A DNA stretch of 5,530 bases. Origin: Chloroflexota bacterium (lineage in GTDB: Bacteria > Chloroflexota > Limnocylindria > QHBO01). The notes beneath the pieces were generated by a model, which was not told the origin of the DNA, did no database searches, and saw only the letters and a program-made list of their open reading frames with translations. Shown here in pieces: positions 5,176 through 5,530 of this stretch. The stretch spans positions 1 through 5,530 of the forward strand of contig JACDHU010000141.1 of assembly GCA_013820865.1 (NCBI GenBank), given 5' to 3'. The position numbers and the translations under genes were made by a program. Numbering within the stretch: position 1 is the first letter of the stretch; each line of letters opens with the position of its first letter.

Positions 5176-5319
5176 CGCTTCCCGCGGGTTGCACCACGTG
5201 ACACCAAAGTCGAACGAGAGCCCGTTCCACCGTCCTCTGTTGCATTCGGTGGAACAGGTGATGACGGAGCTCTCGCTCCTTCGGTTTTAGTGTCACCGAG
5301 TGCAACCGCCCGCGAAGCG
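5176..5319. repeat. Long imperfect inverted repeat upstream of hmgA
   Basis: Two arms pair in order around a 16-base centre (5232-5247). From outside in: CGCTT 5176-5180 with AAGCG 5315-5319; GGTTGCAC 5187-5194 with GTGCAACC 5300-5307; GTGACAC 5198-5204 with GTGTCAC 5290-5296; 5206-5214 with 5280-5288 (seven of nine); CGAGAGC 5215-5221 with GCTCTCG 5269-5275; GTTCCACC 5224-5231 with GGTGGAAC 5248-5255. The right arm carries roughly 4- and 11-base insertions. The collinear order of perfect 7-8-base blocks makes chance unlikely. No transposase is encoded, so a MITE-like element, a decayed insertion or a structured regulatory palindrome are the options. Confidence 0.75.
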
Positions 5320-5530
5320 AAGAGGGCGATGCCGGCCGCGATGGGCGCCAACGGACTGGTCGGCCCGTACCATCTCGCCTGGGAGATCGATACGATCGAA
5401 GGACTGGCAGAGATGGCGAAGTCACTCGGCGAGCTCGTGATCGTCGACGACGTGGCCGCCGTGAGCGTGATTGCCATCGTCTACAGCACCGATGTCAATC
5501 TCATGGCGCTGGCCATCGGCATCGGCCTGC
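5290..5530 (+). pseudogene. nhaA: Fragment of an NhaA-type Na+/H+ antiporter gene (runs off right edge)
   Basis: The plus frame contains LVIVDDVAAVSVIAIVYSTD, closely like the NhaA segment that carries the two adjacent transport aspartates (Asp163/Asp164 in E. coli); the Asp codons are 5446-5451. Upstream in the same frame, REAKRAMPAAMGANGLVGP resembles the NhaA stretch 'R-x-A-x-x-P-x-x-A-x-G-G-M-x-x-P'. Between them about 30 residues expected in NhaA, including the conserved A-T-D-I-A-F, are missing or unrecognisable. The first 100 or so residues of an antiporter are absent; that space is taken by the inverted repeat and by hmgA on the other strand. No good start codon or ribosome binding site exists (GTG 5290 and ATG 5329 are the nearest). 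I infer a 5'-truncated, internally decayed nhaA; a short novel membrane protein starting at 5329 is the alternative. Confidence 0.5.

Noticed and set aside
5266..5288. Rho-independent terminator on the plus strand (GGAGC-TCTC-GCTCC then TTCGGTTTT)
   Set aside because: The stem is only five base pairs, the T run is interrupted, and no plus-strand gene ends upstream; it lies inside the right arm of the inverted repeat and is better explained by it.
5176..5319. Integron attC site
   Set aside because: attC sites have RYYYAAC on the left and GTTRRRY on the right; here GTTGCAC is left and GTGCAAC right, the opposite order, and the cores do not fit.
5157..5477. Upstream extension of hmgA to 5477
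   Set aside because: The extra residues are Ser/Thr/Ala-rich with no match to the enzyme family; they are the reverse complement of the inverted repeat and of the NhaA-like frame.

Overview
This is a high-GC bacterial chromosomal window of ordinary housekeeping and accessory metabolic genes, mostly on the minus strand. The FabI is of the InhA type. Homogentisate dioxygenase and the Ada protein have soil-bacterium styles, and two genes appear to have leaderless promoters. Together these suggest an uncultured actinobacterial or high-GC Chloroflexota-like soil or freshwater organism; that placement is inference only.

Layout, left to right. 1-360 (minus) is the 5' part of an unrecognised gene running off the left edge. 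361-660 is a divergent intergenic region that carries the fabI promoter and ribosome binding site. 661-1461 (plus) is fabI, an enoyl-ACP reductase of the InhA type. It is convergent with, and overlaps by 43 bp, a minus-strand alkylation-repair gene (1419-2165) that joins the Ada zinc domain directly to an O6-methylguanine methyltransferase with no AraC domain. Just upstream of it in the same direction lies a small DUF6941-like protein gene (2202-2609) with an apparently leaderless promoter. Next comes a translationally coupled pair, hsp20 (3209-3646) and sixA (2730-3212), possibly followed by a very small ORF (2629-2733) whose frame is ambiguous.

3731-3916 (plus) holds a short ORF that looks like the C-terminal end of a DUF1801 protein, probably a remnant. 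3924-5147 (minus) is homogentisate 1,2-dioxygenase (hmgA), also with a -10 box seven bases before its start codon. Immediately upstream of that promoter is a long imperfect inverted repeat (about 5176-5319). Beyond it, on the plus strand and running off the right edge, is a reading frame with the core of an NhaA Na+/H+ antiporter. That frame lacks the normal N-terminal region and looks internally shortened, so it is probably a gene remnant.

Functionally the genes are loosely related: fatty-acid elongation, DNA alkylation repair, protein-folding stress plus a histidine-phosphate phosphatase, and aromatic amino-acid catabolism. No mobile element with a transposase, CRISPR array, tRNA or rRNA was seen. 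The most unusual items are the inverted repeat beside the broken nhaA, the AraC-less Ada fusion, the two gene remnants, the repeated -10-to-ATG spacing, and a strong local excess of the hexamer CATCGG/CCGATG.
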